Source: Ornithobacterium rhinotracheale DSM 15997
GTDB taxonomy: Bacteria; Bacteroidota; Bacteroidia; Flavobacteriales; Weeksellaceae
Assembly (NCBI RefSeq): GCF_000265465.1
Contig: NC_018016.1
Span: 308,501-372,500 of the forward strand
Length of the DNA: 64,000 nt
Direction: 5' to 3'
Below the pieces are notes generated by a model, which worked only from the letters and a program-made list of their open reading frames with translations, made no database searches and was not told the origin of the DNA. How positions within the stretch are numbered: position 1 is the first letter of the stretch; each line of letters begins with the position of its first letter. Position numbers and translations under genes: made by a program. This document shows, piece by piece, positions 44,270-53,474 of this stretch.

Positions 44270-46903
44270 TTAAAACTTGTATTTCACTTGCAAGATGAAG
44301 TATTTTCCCAAAACTTCTTTTCTATAAATGTAGGTATAAGTATCTGTAAAACCTTCGGACACGATTAAATTATTATCTAACAAATTATTGGCTGAAAATT
44401 TCACAAAAACTTTGGCTGCCGGACGAAATCTCACAGATGCAGACAAAGAATGATAATGATTTAAAAAATCGCCATTTCTCCACTGCTCGTTGTAGGCGTA
44501 ATTGCTTTCCACAAGCCATTTTTCGCCCAAGATAAATGCCATGTTTGCAAAAGGCGAAAGTGTTTTAAATTTATTTCCTCTACTCCCTGTTTTATAGTTG
44601 CTTACGCCGAAACTTGAACCAAAATTCAGCTCAAAAAGATTATTCCATTTCAATAAATTGTTTAATTGATAATTTTGCGATGTATTGTCCACGGCAAAGT
44701 ATTTTCCGTTTGAACGCGTATCAAAATCGCTTTTTTGCCAATTTGCCTTTAATTTTAATTGATATTTTCTAGAAAATCTTTTACTAAAACCTAAGTTTGC
44801 TGCATAATTGTGCTCAGGCATATTTGCATTAAATGGCGATAAAATTTGATTTAAAGTATTGGCTTCTACTTGATTTCTGATATTGTCTAATTTCCTCAAA
44901 TAACTCAATTGAAAGTATGCATCTACAAACTTGAACAGATTATTGTATCCCACAAACGCGGTTATTCTTTGATTTTTGGCAACATTAAGCAACGGATTCC
45001 CCTCATACAATGTATTGAAATTCACGACATCTAAGCCTTCGCTAAATTCGGAAAGACTAGGCAAACTGTAAGATTGCAAATAACTGGCTTTGAATGTATA
45101 ATATCCCGCAGTGAGATTCGCCGAAGCGTGCGGTAACACCTCCGTTCCCTTTAACGTTTGAGATGATTTAGGTTGTTTATTTTCTGAATGATAAGCACTC
45201 AAAGTGGCTCCAAAATTTAAATTTAAATTTTTGATTTTTCTTGAATAATTGGCGTCTGCATAAATTTCAGAAAAGCTAAAATCCGCAGCTTTTAGCACTC
45301 TATTTAGTATCGTGGTTTGATGAGAATTAAATTCATTATCAAGTTTTTGCTTATTGTAATTCAGCCCAGCTGTTACTCTTAAATTACTCACGGGCGTGAG
45401 CAAACGATTGTAAACCGCCAAACCAGACAATACATTGGATTTATTTTTCGTCTGTTTTTCAAAGCCATAGTCCTCTGCACCTTTCGACAAATTCCAAATA
45501 TTATAAAACGGATTTTCGTTTGATTTTATAGCAAGTGTAGACGTTTCGTTATTATATAAATGCAGAACATAAATACCTAAATTATGCTCTCCCATTTTCT
45601 TGATGACACTCAATTTTTGATTAAAATTTTGGTCATCGTTATCGTCATTCACTTTTCTAAAAGCCTTCAAAGAGCCATTTTCTGCCACAAAGCTGGTATT
45701 ATCGGTAAAGTTTTCGGATTTTTTAGCATTGAAATTTGCTTGATATTTCACTTGCCAGTCGTCTTTCGGAGAATAGTTGAGCGTAAACCGAGACAACAAA
45801 GCCAGCAAATCATGTTCCTTTTTATTCTCATCAATTTGCGTAAAATCTTGATACATTTTTCTGTAAGATTCAGCATAGCGCACATTGCTTTTATTTGCCA
45901 TCACAAAACCTGAAATATACAACTTGCTATTCTTTTGATACCCTAAATTTAAAGCCGTATTTGCACTGCGCATATCGGGCGAATTTCTATCAATTGCGAT
46001 GGCATTGCTATTGCTACTTCTGAGCGAAAACAAACCGCCCTCTCTCCTTAAATAATCCGTTACGCCAGAAAGCTCTCTATAATCTTGATTAGAGAAAACT
46101 TGTTTGCCAAATGTATTATAATCCGAAATTAAAGTTCCATCGACTTTTCTTGAAAAGTAGAAAAGATTTTCTTGCAAATCGGTGTGTTTGTGAGCATCGC
46201 CCCCAATGGATAAATTACCGAAAACAAGACTTTTTTTATCTTCCTTTAAAACGATGTTTAATTCTGGTTGGTCTTCTTCTTGCAACGAACTTGCAAAGGG
46301 ATTCATCTTTAATTTCTGGCTTAATTGAATTTTCTCTACCGCATCCGAAGGTAAGTTTTTAGAAATCAATTTGGCATTATTCCCGAAGACTTCTCGCCCC
46401 TCAACCTTGATAGATTTTATAGGCTTGCCTTGATAATACGCCACGCCGTTTTCTATGCTCACGCCTGGCAATTTCTTTAAAATATCTTCTAAAACCTCCT
46501 CATTCCCCGTTTGAAAAGATTGCGCATCATACTCTATGGTATCCCCTTTTATCTGAACAGGAATCCTGCCTTTGGCAATCACATCTTTTAACGAAACCAT
46601 CTCATTGGTCAAGATTATTTTCTTAAAGTTTTCAGTTTTTACATCAATTGTTTCTACTCGCTTGCTGAAACTTATATGATTGATTTCAAACTTAATTTTC
46701 TCGCAAGGTAGAGCAAACTCGAAATTTCCATTTTCATCAGAAAACACAAAACCTAAAGATTTATTTTTGGAGTCAAAAGCCGTAATCGAGGCATCGTACA
46801 CGGGATAATTGATAGAATCCAACAACTGCCCTTTAAAAGAACATTTTTGCCCAAAACTCCCAACGGAATACAACAGAAATAGTAAAAATATTGATTTTTT
46901 CAT
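44270..46903 (-). CDS. TonB-dependent receptor-like outer membrane protein with carboxypeptidase-like N-domain
   Basis: 877 residues with a signal peptide (about 1-18). A CarboxypepD_reg-like beta domain (about 20-105, LLDSINYPVYDASITAFDSKNKSLGFVFSDENGNFEF) precedes a plug (about 110-220, EVLEDILKKLPGVSIENGVAYYQGKPIKSIKVEGREVFG) and a large OMP_b-brl_3 type barrel ending in FILQVKYKF. This is the receptor class found beside GLPGLI genes. The ligand is unknown; no SusD gene is present, so it is not a glycan-import pair of the usual kind. Confidence 0.88.
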   Translation of the reverse strand: MKKSIFLLFLLYSVGSFGQKCSFKGQLLDSINYPVYDASITAFDSKNKSLGFVFSDENGNFEFALPCEKIKFEINHISFSKRVETIDVKTENFKKIILTNEMVSLKDVIAKGRIPVQIKGDTIEYDAQSFQTGNEEVLEDILKKLPGVSIENGVAYYQGKPIKSIKVEGREVFGNNAKLISKNLPSDAVEKIQLSQKLKMNPFASSLQEEDQPELNIVLKEDKKSLVFGNLSIGGDAHKHTDLQENLFYFSRKVDGTLISDYNTFGKQVFSNQDYRELSGVTDYLRREGGLFSLRSSNSNAIAIDRNSPDMRSANTALNLGYQKNSKLYISGFVMANKSNVRYAESYRKMYQDFTQIDENKKEHDLLALLSRFTLNYSPKDDWQVKYQANFNAKKSENFTDNTSFVAENGSLKAFRKVNDDNDDQNFNQKLSVIKKMGEHNLGIYVLHLYNNETSTLAIKSNENPFYNIWNLSKGAEDYGFEKQTKNKSNVLSGLAVYNRLLTPVSNLRVTAGLNYNKQKLDNEFNSHQTTILNRVLKAADFSFSEIYADANYSRKIKNLNLNFGATLSAYHSENKQPKSSQTLKGTEVLPHASANLTAGYYTFKASYLQSYSLPSLSEFSEGLDVVNFNTLYEGNPLLNVAKNQRITAFVGYNNLFKFVDAYFQLSYLRKLDNIRNQVEANTLNQILSPFNANMPEHNYAANLGFSKRFSRKYQLKLKANWQKSDFDTRSNGKYFAVDNTSQNYQLNNLLKWNNLFELNFGSSFGVSNYKTGSRGNKFKTLSPFANMAFILGEKWLVESNYAYNEQWRNGDFLNHYHSLSASVRFRPAAKVFVKFSANNLLDNNLIVSEGFTDTYTYIYRKEVLGKYFILQVKYKF

Positions 46904-46982
46904 CTTTTCGCAGTTTACTACTCTATAAAACTACAAAAAAATATTAAAATTCGTATTTATTTTAAATCAAAAATGCCTTTAA

Positions 46983-47444
46983 TTATGATTTTTCAGGCAA
47001 AAATGGCTGAAATTGAATTTCCCCGTCATTCCACTGAGCGACAATGTGCTGAATGCCATTGGTTAAATAAATCCACGGGGCACGGATTTCTTGATTATAT
47101 CGTAGGATTTGATCCATGGTTTTTTGCGTAATTTTCACCTCGGGCTTTTTGCATTCACACAAAATAAAGGGTTGTGCTTTTTGATAAACAATGCAATCAG
47201 CTCGCTGTGGCAGTCCGTTGATTTTTACAGGAATTTCCGCCCCTATGCTTTCTGGTCTGTATTTTAAACTCCTAACCAAAAACTGCATTACATGCTGGCG
47301 CACCCACTCCTCGGGCGTGAGCACGAGCCATTTTTTTCGCCACGCACAAAAAATAAATGTGGTTTTTTCCGTTTTTTTGATACGAAATTGGTATTTTTCG
47401 GGAAAATTTAGAACGGGCAGTTTTATGAAAGAGTTTGAAAGCAT
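46983..47444 (-). CDS. HsdR N-terminal-like domain protein
   Basis: 153 residues from MLSNSFIKLPVLNFPEKYQF. It holds a type I restriction enzyme R N-terminal (PD-(D/E)XK) domain: RADCIVYQKAQPFILCECKKPEV gives the D...E-x-K catalytic pattern. LTPEEWVRQH is typical of this stand-alone family in Flavobacteriia. No helicase part, specificity or methylase subunit is present, so it is not a working restriction system. The first 20 bp overlap the divergent holA gene; an internal non-ATG start is possible. A nuclease role in DNA metabolism is an inference. Confidence 0.8.
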   Translation of the reverse strand: MLSNSFIKLPVLNFPEKYQFRIKKTEKTTFIFCAWRKKWLVLTPEEWVRQHVMQFLVRSLKYRPESIGAEIPVKINGLPQRADCIVYQKAQPFILCECKKPEVKITQKTMDQILRYNQEIRAPWIYLTNGIQHIVAQWNDGEIQFQPFLPEKS

Positions 47445-48435
47445 ACGCAAAGATATACAAAACAAAAGATTTCAACCGATTTATTTTTTCTGGGGAGATG
47501 AGCCTTATTTTATAGATGTTTTGACTCAAGAAATTATAAAAAATGCACTTTCCGAAGAGGAAAAAGCCTTTAATGAACATATTTTTTATGGCAACGAAAT
47601 CAGTATAGAAGATGTAGTGATGCAAGCCAAACAATTTCCCGTAATGGCAGAGCGACAGCTCATCGTAATCAAAGAAGCACAGCACCTGAGCCGCACGATG
47701 GCAAATTTTGCCACCTATGCCGAGGATCCCGTGCCCACAAGCATTGTGGTCTTTAATTTTAAAAATAAAAAACCAGATGGGCGTAGTGCTTTTTTAAAAA
47801 ATATCAAAAAAACGGGCGTGGTGGCGGAGTCCAAAAAAATGTATGAAAACCAATTGCCCACTTTTATCGAAACACAAGCGCAATCTTTAGGGCTAAAATT
47901 ACACCCAAAAGTTAAATTTCTGCTCACGGAATTCATTGGGAACGATCTTTCTAGAATCCAAAACGAATTGGCAAAAATTGCCTCGGTGATAAAAAATGGC
48001 GAAGAAGTTTCGCCTGAATTTATTGAGAAAAATATAGGTATCAGCAAGGATTACAACAACTTTGAATTGGTGTCTGCCATTGCCGAAAAAAATCAATTAA
48101 AGGCTTTTAGCATTGCTAAATATTTTGGTAAAAATCCGAAAGACAATCCTATCATCGTGACCAATTCTGCATTGTTTAATTTCTTTTCAAATCTGCTACT
48201 CTTCCACTCGCTGCTGGACAAAAGCCGTGGCAATGTTGCAGCAAATTTAAAAATTAATCCATTTTTTGTAAAAGAATACGAATTGGCAGCGCAGAACTAC
48301 CCGATAAAGAAAGTTACGCGAATCATCTCGTTTTTGCGAGAAAGCGACGCCAAGTCTAAGGGTATCGGCAGCTCCAATAACACAACGGGCGAAGATATTT
48401 TGATAGAATTTTTATATAAAACTTTCAAGATTTAA
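47425..48435 (+). CDS. holA: DNA polymerase III subunit delta
   Basis: 336 residues from MKEFESIRKDIQNKRFQPIYFFWGDEPYFID, the usual HolA opening; longer in-frame starts lie inside the divergent gene. N-terminal AAA-like domain with IYFFWGDEPYFID, followed by the lid and the C-terminal helical collar (about 210-336). It opens the sliding clamp within the clamp loader at the replication fork. Divergent from, and slightly overlapping, the HsdR_N gene, and 26 bp upstream of the M23 peptidase gene, whose -7 box overlaps the holA stop codon. Confidence 0.92.
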   Translation: MKEFESIRKDIQNKRFQPIYFFWGDEPYFIDVLTQEIIKNALSEEEKAFNEHIFYGNEISIEDVVMQAKQFPVMAERQLIVIKEAQHLSRTMANFATYAEDPVPTSIVVFNFKNKKPDGRSAFLKNIKKTGVVAESKKMYENQLPTFIETQAQSLGLKLHPKVKFLLTEFIGNDLSRIQNELAKIASVIKNGEEVSPEFIEKNIGISKDYNNFELVSAIAEKNQLKAFSIAKYFGKNPKDNPIIVTNSALFNFFSNLLLFHSLLDKSRGNVAANLKINPFFVKEYELAAQNYPIKKVTRIISFLRESDAKSKGIGSSNNTTGEDILIEFLYKTFKI

Positions 48436-48440
48436 CTTTG
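48433..48440 (+). promoter_or_regulatory. -7 box overlapping the holA stop codon
   Basis: TAACTTTG followed by C begins with the TAA stop of holA and lies 22 bp before the M23 peptidase start. No -33 box at ideal spacing. Confidence 0.45.
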
Positions 48441-48461
48441 CACAGACTTTAGTATATAATA

Positions 48462-50129
48462 ATGAATAATTTATTCCGCACGATATTCCTTTTATCAATC
48501 ACCTTTAGCCAAGCACAAAACCAAAATCTCCCGCAAGACTTTCGTTCGCCCTTGGACATTCCACGCTACTTAGCAGGCAATTTTGCCGAGCTTCGTGGTT
48601 TTCATTTCCATTCGGGCATCGATATCAAGACGCAACAGCGCGAAGGCAAAAATGTGTATGCCATTGGCGATGGCTATATTTCGAGAATTAGCATTTCGCC
48701 CTCGGGCTATGGCAATTGCTTGTATGTAACGCACCCCAACGGCTACACCTCTGTATATGCACACTTGCGCGAGTTCAAAGGGGCGATTGAGGACTATGCT
48801 CGCAAGCAGCAACATTTGTTACAGTCTTTTGAAATCAATGTTTATCCTCCCAAAGAGGCACTTCCTGTGAAAAAGGGCGATGTGATTGCACTTTCAGGAA
48901 ACTCAGGCAGTTCGGGCGGTCCGCATTTGCATTTTGAAATCAGAGATACCAAAACAGAAGAAACCATCAATCCTTTTTTGTTTGGGCTCACTACTCCAGA
49001 CACGCGCAAACCGATGATTAACGGCATGTATATCTATGCACTCAACGGGAATGTTGCAGGTAAAAAACGCTACGACTTAACGGGAGCCACTCAGTTCAAA
49101 ACACCTATTTATGCCACGGGCGAAGTAGCTTTTGGGATTAAAACTTATGACAAAATCAACGGGGCAGAAAACTGGGACGGCATTTATAACATTAAAGTAT
49201 ATGCCAACAATGATTTAATTTTTGAATTTAAAACCGATCAATTTAGTTTTGATGAAACGCGCTACATCAATTGCCTTACGGATTATGCGCAATACATGAC
49301 AAACAAAGGCTTTATTTATCAATTATACAAAAAGCCTGGCAACCAACTTCGCATGATAAAATTGGCTAAAAACGACGGAATTTTGAATTTAGCCAACGGA
49401 AAAACCTACAACATCAAAATCGTAGTGAGCGACTTTGCAGGCAACACCAGCACGGGGACTTTCACCATTGTGGGCAAAGCGGGCAACACAACGCCTGCCG
49501 AAAAACCAAACAAAAACCGATTGTATTGGGACAAAGAAAATTATTGGACCAATGGCGAAGTAGAACTTAGCTTTCCGCCACAGGCTTTCTACGAAGACTT
49601 TAACCTTGAATACAAAAAAGCCAACGGCAAATATTACATTCAAAACGACAAAGTGCCTTTGCATAAATTCTATACGCTCGCCATTGTACCAAAAGATATT
49701 CCAACTCAAAAAGTGGACAAAGCCGTGATTGCTGTGGAGTATAACTATGGAGGCAAAAAAGTAACCGACTATTTCCCTACCTCCTACCAAAACGGAAAAT
49801 TGGTAGCACAAGTGAGAGATTTTGGAGTATTCAAAATTGATGTAGACGAAACCGCTCCGAGCATTCAGCCGCTGGACAAATCCAAAACTTTTTCGGCTAA
49901 AAATGGCAGAATTAGTTTTAGGGTAAAAGATAGCCAAAGCGGCATTAAAAAATATGATGCCTACATCGATGGCAAATGGGCGATTCCCGTGTATGATAAG
50001 AAAAACAAATTGATTTATGTGGATTTAAACAAAGAAGACTTAAACGCTGGCAGTCATCAATTTGAGTTAAAGGTAACCGATTTCAATCAAAATGTAGGCA
50101 ACTACGCAACCACGATTATTTATCAATAA
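48462..50129 (+). CDS. M23 family metallopeptidase (LytM type)
   Basis: 555 residues with a signal peptide (about 1-19). The M23 domain (about 40-180) has the zinc ligands in GFHFHSGIDIKT (H-x3-D) and GGPHLHFEIRDT (HxH). The rest (about 190-555) is a series of beta-rich regions, including YDLTGATQFKTPIYATGEVAFGIKTYDKINGAENWDGIYNI and a final Ig-like part. Likely a cell-wall endopeptidase or a scaffold for one in the periplasm. It is followed 9 bp later by a TonB-dependent receptor gene, so they form an operon. Confidence 0.92.
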   Translation: MNNLFRTIFLLSITFSQAQNQNLPQDFRSPLDIPRYLAGNFAELRGFHFHSGIDIKTQQREGKNVYAIGDGYISRISISPSGYGNCLYVTHPNGYTSVYAHLREFKGAIEDYARKQQHLLQSFEINVYPPKEALPVKKGDVIALSGNSGSSGGPHLHFEIRDTKTEETINPFLFGLTTPDTRKPMINGMYIYALNGNVAGKKRYDLTGATQFKTPIYATGEVAFGIKTYDKINGAENWDGIYNIKVYANNDLIFEFKTDQFSFDETRYINCLTDYAQYMTNKGFIYQLYKKPGNQLRMIKLAKNDGILNLANGKTYNIKIVVSDFAGNTSTGTFTIVGKAGNTTPAEKPNKNRLYWDKENYWTNGEVELSFPPQAFYEDFNLEYKKANGKYYIQNDKVPLHKFYTLAIVPKDIPTQKVDKAVIAVEYNYGGKKVTDYFPTSYQNGKLVAQVRDFGVFKIDVDETAPSIQPLDKSKTFSAKNGRISFRVKDSQSGIKKYDAYIDGKWAIPVYDKKNKLIYVDLNKEDLNAGSHQFELKVTDFNQNVGNYATTIIYQ

Positions 50130-50138
50130 TTATTCTCT

Positions 50139-52349
50139 ATGAAAAAGCAATTTTTAGCCTTAAGCAGTATTTTAATGTTGGCGCAAAGCACTTGGGCGCA
50201 AGTAAAAAAAGAGAATAAAAACGAAAAAGTGAATTTGCCCGAAATTATATTTCAGGCAGAGGAAAAGGAAAAAATTTATTCTGAAAACCTAGACCCCGAG
50301 GTAGTGAAAAATGCGCCATCGCTCACGGGAAGCTTTACCGATATTTTAAAAACCTTGCCCTATGTGAGCGTGAACACCGAGCTGAGCTCGCAATACATGG
50401 TGCGCGGTGGAAATTACGACGAAAACCTAATTTATGTCAATGGGGTTCAGATCTATAAACCTCAACTGATTAGAAACGGAGCACAGGAAGGGCTCAACTT
50501 CCTAAACCCAAACATGGTAGCCAATGTAAATTTCTTGCCCGGTGGCTGGGAAGCACAATTTGGCGATGCTATGAGCTCGGTACTTGATGTGATTTATCGC
50601 ACGCCCACTCAGTTTGAACTTTCTTCTCAATTAAGTTTAATGGGCGGCAACCTAACGCTGGGCACCATGAGCAAAAATAAGAAACTGAGTGCCTTAGTGG
50701 GTGCAAGATACCTCAACCGCAGCCTTTTGCTTAAAACTCAAGAAGACGAAACCGAGTTTAAACCCTCTTCCTACGACATTCAAGCAAATGTTCAGTATAA
50801 AATAAGCCCTAAGTGGCAAGTGGGCTTTATTGGCAACTTCAACAATAGCTTATTTCAACAAACGCCCCACAGCCGAGAAACCAATTTCGGAACCCTGCAA
50901 CGCCCCATTCAGCTAAAGGTGTACTATGCAGGAAATGAAAAAGACCGATACATGACTAATTTTGGGGCAATTACCTCTATTTTTAAGCCCAATGGTCTTT
51001 GGGATTTAGGGCTAGATTTGTACTCCTACCAGAGCAAGGAAGAAGAATATTTTGACATTCAAGGGGCTTATTTCATAAGAGATTTAGACCCCAAAACCAT
51101 GGAGCCGATTAATTCGCCCAATGCAGCGGGACAATTAGACCATGCAAGAAATGATTTAGATGTTTTGGTCGCAGGAGTGCAACATCGTGGAAAATACAAA
51201 TTCAATAGCAATTCCAATCTTGAATGGGGGCTTGGCGTGCAGCGAGAAAACATGCAAGATATGCTCAACGAGTGGCAAATGATTGATTCCGCAGGCTACA
51301 ATGTTCCGCATGGGCACCAAAAAAGATTATTGCCTGGCGAGGTGGATAGAGGATTGCTTAAGCTCAATTATGCCATGCGCTCCCAGCACAATATCACGAT
51401 GCAACGCTACACATCCTTTGCACAATGGAGCAAAAAATTCTACTGGAACTCCGCCAAAGTTTTGCTCAATGCTGGGGTGAGAGGCACCTACAATGATTCA
51501 AACCAAGAATTAAACATCAGTCCGCGTGCGCAAATTGCCATTCGCCCTGATTGGGTAACAAGCCAAATCTTCCGCTTTGCAACAGGATATTATGTGCAAC
51601 CACCTTTCTATAAAGAGTTTAAGAAACCAAACGGCGATTTAAACCCTGATGTAAAGTCCCAAAAATCCCTGCAAGTAATGGCAGGACACGACTTTGAATT
51701 CTTTATGTGGGAGCGCCCGTTTAAGCTCACCACCGAATTGTATTACAAGAATATACAAGACCTCAACCCTGTGTACATAGACAATGTGCGCATGCACTAC
51801 TTTGCTAGCAACGATGCCAAAGGGCGTGCTTATGGTATAGATACTCGATTGTATGGCGAGTTTATCCCAGGTTCCGATTCTTGGTTAAGCCTTTCTTATG
51901 CCAAGTCTGAACAAAACATCGGGGAACAAGGCTGGATTCCGCGTCCTACCGATCCACGATTTAAGGCTTCGCTTTTCTTCCAAGATTATATGCCCATTTA
52001 CCCTAGTCTTAAAGTAAATGTGAATTTAATCTATGCTTCGGGCTTACCTACGGGTGCACCGATTTTCACCAATCCGTATGATTTCACGAGCTATTTGCCC
52101 GACTACAAACGCGTAGATATTGGATTTTCTAAGATTTTAATCGACCGAGAGAAAAATATACATTTGGGCAATAATTTGTTTCATGGGATAAAAAATCTTT
52201 CGGTGGGCTTAGAGGTATTTAATGTATTCGACATCAAAAACACCATCTCTACCCAATGGATACGAGATGTAAATAGTGCCAAGATTTACGGCGTGCCTAA
52301 CCGATTGACGGGGAGATTCTTCAATGCTAAATTAAATTTAAGTTTTTAA
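50139..52349 (+). CDS. TonB-dependent receptor
   Basis: 736 residues with a signal peptide (cleavage after STWAQ, about 21). The plug domain (about 45-160) contains FTDILKTLPYVSVNTELSSQYMVRGGNYDENLIYVNGVQIY, and a beta-barrel follows to the C-terminal strand LTGRFFNAKLNLSF ending in Phe. There is no CarboxypepD_reg-like extension and no SusD neighbour. Ligand unknown; iron-chelate or peptide uptake are options. Cotranscribed with the M23 peptidase. Confidence 0.9.
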   Translation: MKKQFLALSSILMLAQSTWAQVKKENKNEKVNLPEIIFQAEEKEKIYSENLDPEVVKNAPSLTGSFTDILKTLPYVSVNTELSSQYMVRGGNYDENLIYVNGVQIYKPQLIRNGAQEGLNFLNPNMVANVNFLPGGWEAQFGDAMSSVLDVIYRTPTQFELSSQLSLMGGNLTLGTMSKNKKLSALVGARYLNRSLLLKTQEDETEFKPSSYDIQANVQYKISPKWQVGFIGNFNNSLFQQTPHSRETNFGTLQRPIQLKVYYAGNEKDRYMTNFGAITSIFKPNGLWDLGLDLYSYQSKEEEYFDIQGAYFIRDLDPKTMEPINSPNAAGQLDHARNDLDVLVAGVQHRGKYKFNSNSNLEWGLGVQRENMQDMLNEWQMIDSAGYNVPHGHQKRLLPGEVDRGLLKLNYAMRSQHNITMQRYTSFAQWSKKFYWNSAKVLLNAGVRGTYNDSNQELNISPRAQIAIRPDWVTSQIFRFATGYYVQPPFYKEFKKPNGDLNPDVKSQKSLQVMAGHDFEFFMWERPFKLTTELYYKNIQDLNPVYIDNVRMHYFASNDAKGRAYGIDTRLYGEFIPGSDSWLSLSYAKSEQNIGEQGWIPRPTDPRFKASLFFQDYMPIYPSLKVNVNLIYASGLPTGAPIFTNPYDFTSYLPDYKRVDIGFSKILIDREKNIHLGNNLFHGIKNLSVGLEVFNVFDIKNTISTQWIRDVNSAKIYGVPNRLTGRFFNAKLNLSF

Positions 52350-52420
52350 TCTATTTAGACTTAGTCTCTTCTTAGCTTAATTAAAGCCAAACAAAATAGC
52401 GATTTCTTAAATTTTTTACT

Positions 52421-52428
52421 TACTTTTG
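52421..52428 (+). promoter_or_regulatory. -7 box of the DUF3575 gene
   Basis: TACTTTTG followed by C, exact match to TAnnTTTG, 17 bp before the ATG. Its presence shows that the interrupted gene still has a promoter. Confidence 0.55.
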
Positions 52429-52445
52429 CGCGAAAGTTAAATTAT

Positions 52446-53180
52446 ATGAAATCAAAATTATTATTAGGAGCACTATTGGCTTTTGGCAGCCTTTCCGCTC
52501 AAGTACAGCAATCTACAGAATTGCCCGTGTCTAAGAAAAATGTGGTAAAAACAAATCTTTTAGCTTACGCTTTTCCTAACTTCAATGTAACTTATGAGCG
52601 TGTGTTTACTAAAAAATTCTCACTTGCAGCAGCAGTGGGCTACACGCCAGCTTTTAAGCCAAATAACTATGTTAGTATCAATAACAACAATGATGTAGAC
52701 ATCAGCTCTATAAGCATTTCTAATTTCAGCTTTACATTAGAGCCTAGATTCTATTTGGGCAAAGGCTACTCACAAGGCTTTTACCTCTCTCCTTACTATC
52801 GCTACTCTAAATTGAGCCTAGAGAAATTCTCTGTTTCTGAGTCTAAAGGCAATGCAAAAGTTGATATTTCTGGAGATTTAAGCGCCAATAGCTTAGGGCT
52901 AATGATTGGGAAACAATGGTTTTTGTGACAAAAGAAAAACTGGGTGCTAGACTGGACAATCATCGGGGTACATGCTGGTTTTTCGGCAGGAAACCTTTCT
53001 GGAAAGTCTAACCAAACACTCTCTGCCCAAGAGCAAGCAGACTTTAAAAAAGATTTAGAAGATGTTTCTCTAGACTTCGTGAAAATCAAAGCGAATGTAG
53101 ATGCACACAATGCCTATGTAGAAACTGATGGAGGCTGGCTAGGTTTGCGCACTGGTCTATCTTTAGGATACAGATTTTAA
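52446..53180 (+). pseudogene. DUF3575-type outer membrane protein gene with in-frame TGA
   Basis: The reading frame 52446-53180 encodes a 244-codon protein if one TGA at 52926-52928 (codon 161) is ignored. Signal peptide MKSKLLLGALLAFGSLSAQ, then a small beta-barrel of DUF3575 type: VVKTNLLAYAFPNFNVTYERVFTKKFSLAAAVGY at the start and, beyond the stop, NWVLDWTIIGVHAGFSAGN and LRTGLSLGYRF at the C-terminus. Both halves stay in the same frame and both look like parts of one barrel, so this is a point nonsense change, a sequencing error or a read-through codon. The upstream part alone (160 residues) would lack the closing strands. An ATG at 52944 is unlikely to be a real start. Confidence 0.85.
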
Positions 53181-53210
53181 TCGGCAAAACAGTCATTCTT
53201 TATAAAAACA

Positions 53211-53245
53211 AAACGCCCGTGTAGTTGTGCTACACGGGTGTTTTT
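53211..53245 (+). terminator. Terminator of the DUF3575 gene
   Basis: CGCCCGTGTAG / CTACACGGGTG stem with loop TTGTG and five T. Confidence 0.85.
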
Positions 53246-53320
53246 GTGTGTTCTAAAAAAATGTTTTCTTCTACTCCCTGCCTCTAGCTTAGGCATAAAA
53301 CCAGCGCAACATTGTCTTGA

Positions 53321-53408
53321 AACCTGCGCAGGTTTTGCTCCAAACCCGCGCAAGTTTTAGCCCAAACCTGCGCGGGTTTCTTTTGGAACTTGCGCAGGTT
53401 TTTACAAC
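53321..53408. repeat. Four palindromic units with exact 22-bp period
   Basis: The 14-bp units AACCTGCGCAGGTT, AACCCGCGCAAGTT, AACCTGCGCGGGTT and AACTTGCGCAGGTT begin at 53321, 53343, 53365 and 53387, precisely 22 bp apart. The first is a perfect palindrome; units 2 and 3, and 2 and 4, are complementary at 13 of 14 positions. Spacers of 8 bp differ. The array is GC-rich in an AT-rich intergenic region between convergent genes, each with its own terminator outside the array. No coding function. Confidence 0.9.
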
Positions 53409-53412
53409 ACTA

Positions 53413-53448
53413 CAAAAAGAAAGGCACTAAAAAAATAGTGCCTTTTCT
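53413..53448 (-). terminator. Terminator of the HU-like gene
   Basis: AAAGGCACTA / TAGTGCCTTT stem with a six-base loop; the minus strand ends CTTTCTTTTTG. Confidence 0.8.
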
Positions 53449-53474
53449 ATTATAAATAGGAATGATAAATAAAA

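Noticed and set aside
46983..47444. Type I restriction system
   Set aside because: Only the HsdR N-terminal domain is present; helicase, HsdM and HsdS are missing, and the gene lies in a housekeeping context.
50139..52349. SusC-type glycan importer
   Set aside because: There is no SusD partner, no CarboxypepD_reg-like N-domain, and the length (736) is far short of SusC; it is a general TonB-dependent receptor.
52944..53180. Separate 78-codon gene after the DUF3575 stop
   Set aside because: It is in the same frame as the upstream part and holds the missing C-terminal strands of the same barrel, so it is the tail of one interrupted gene.
53321..53400. CRISPR array
   Set aside because: Period is only 22 bp, spacers are 8 bp, units are palindromes and no cas gene is present in the window.
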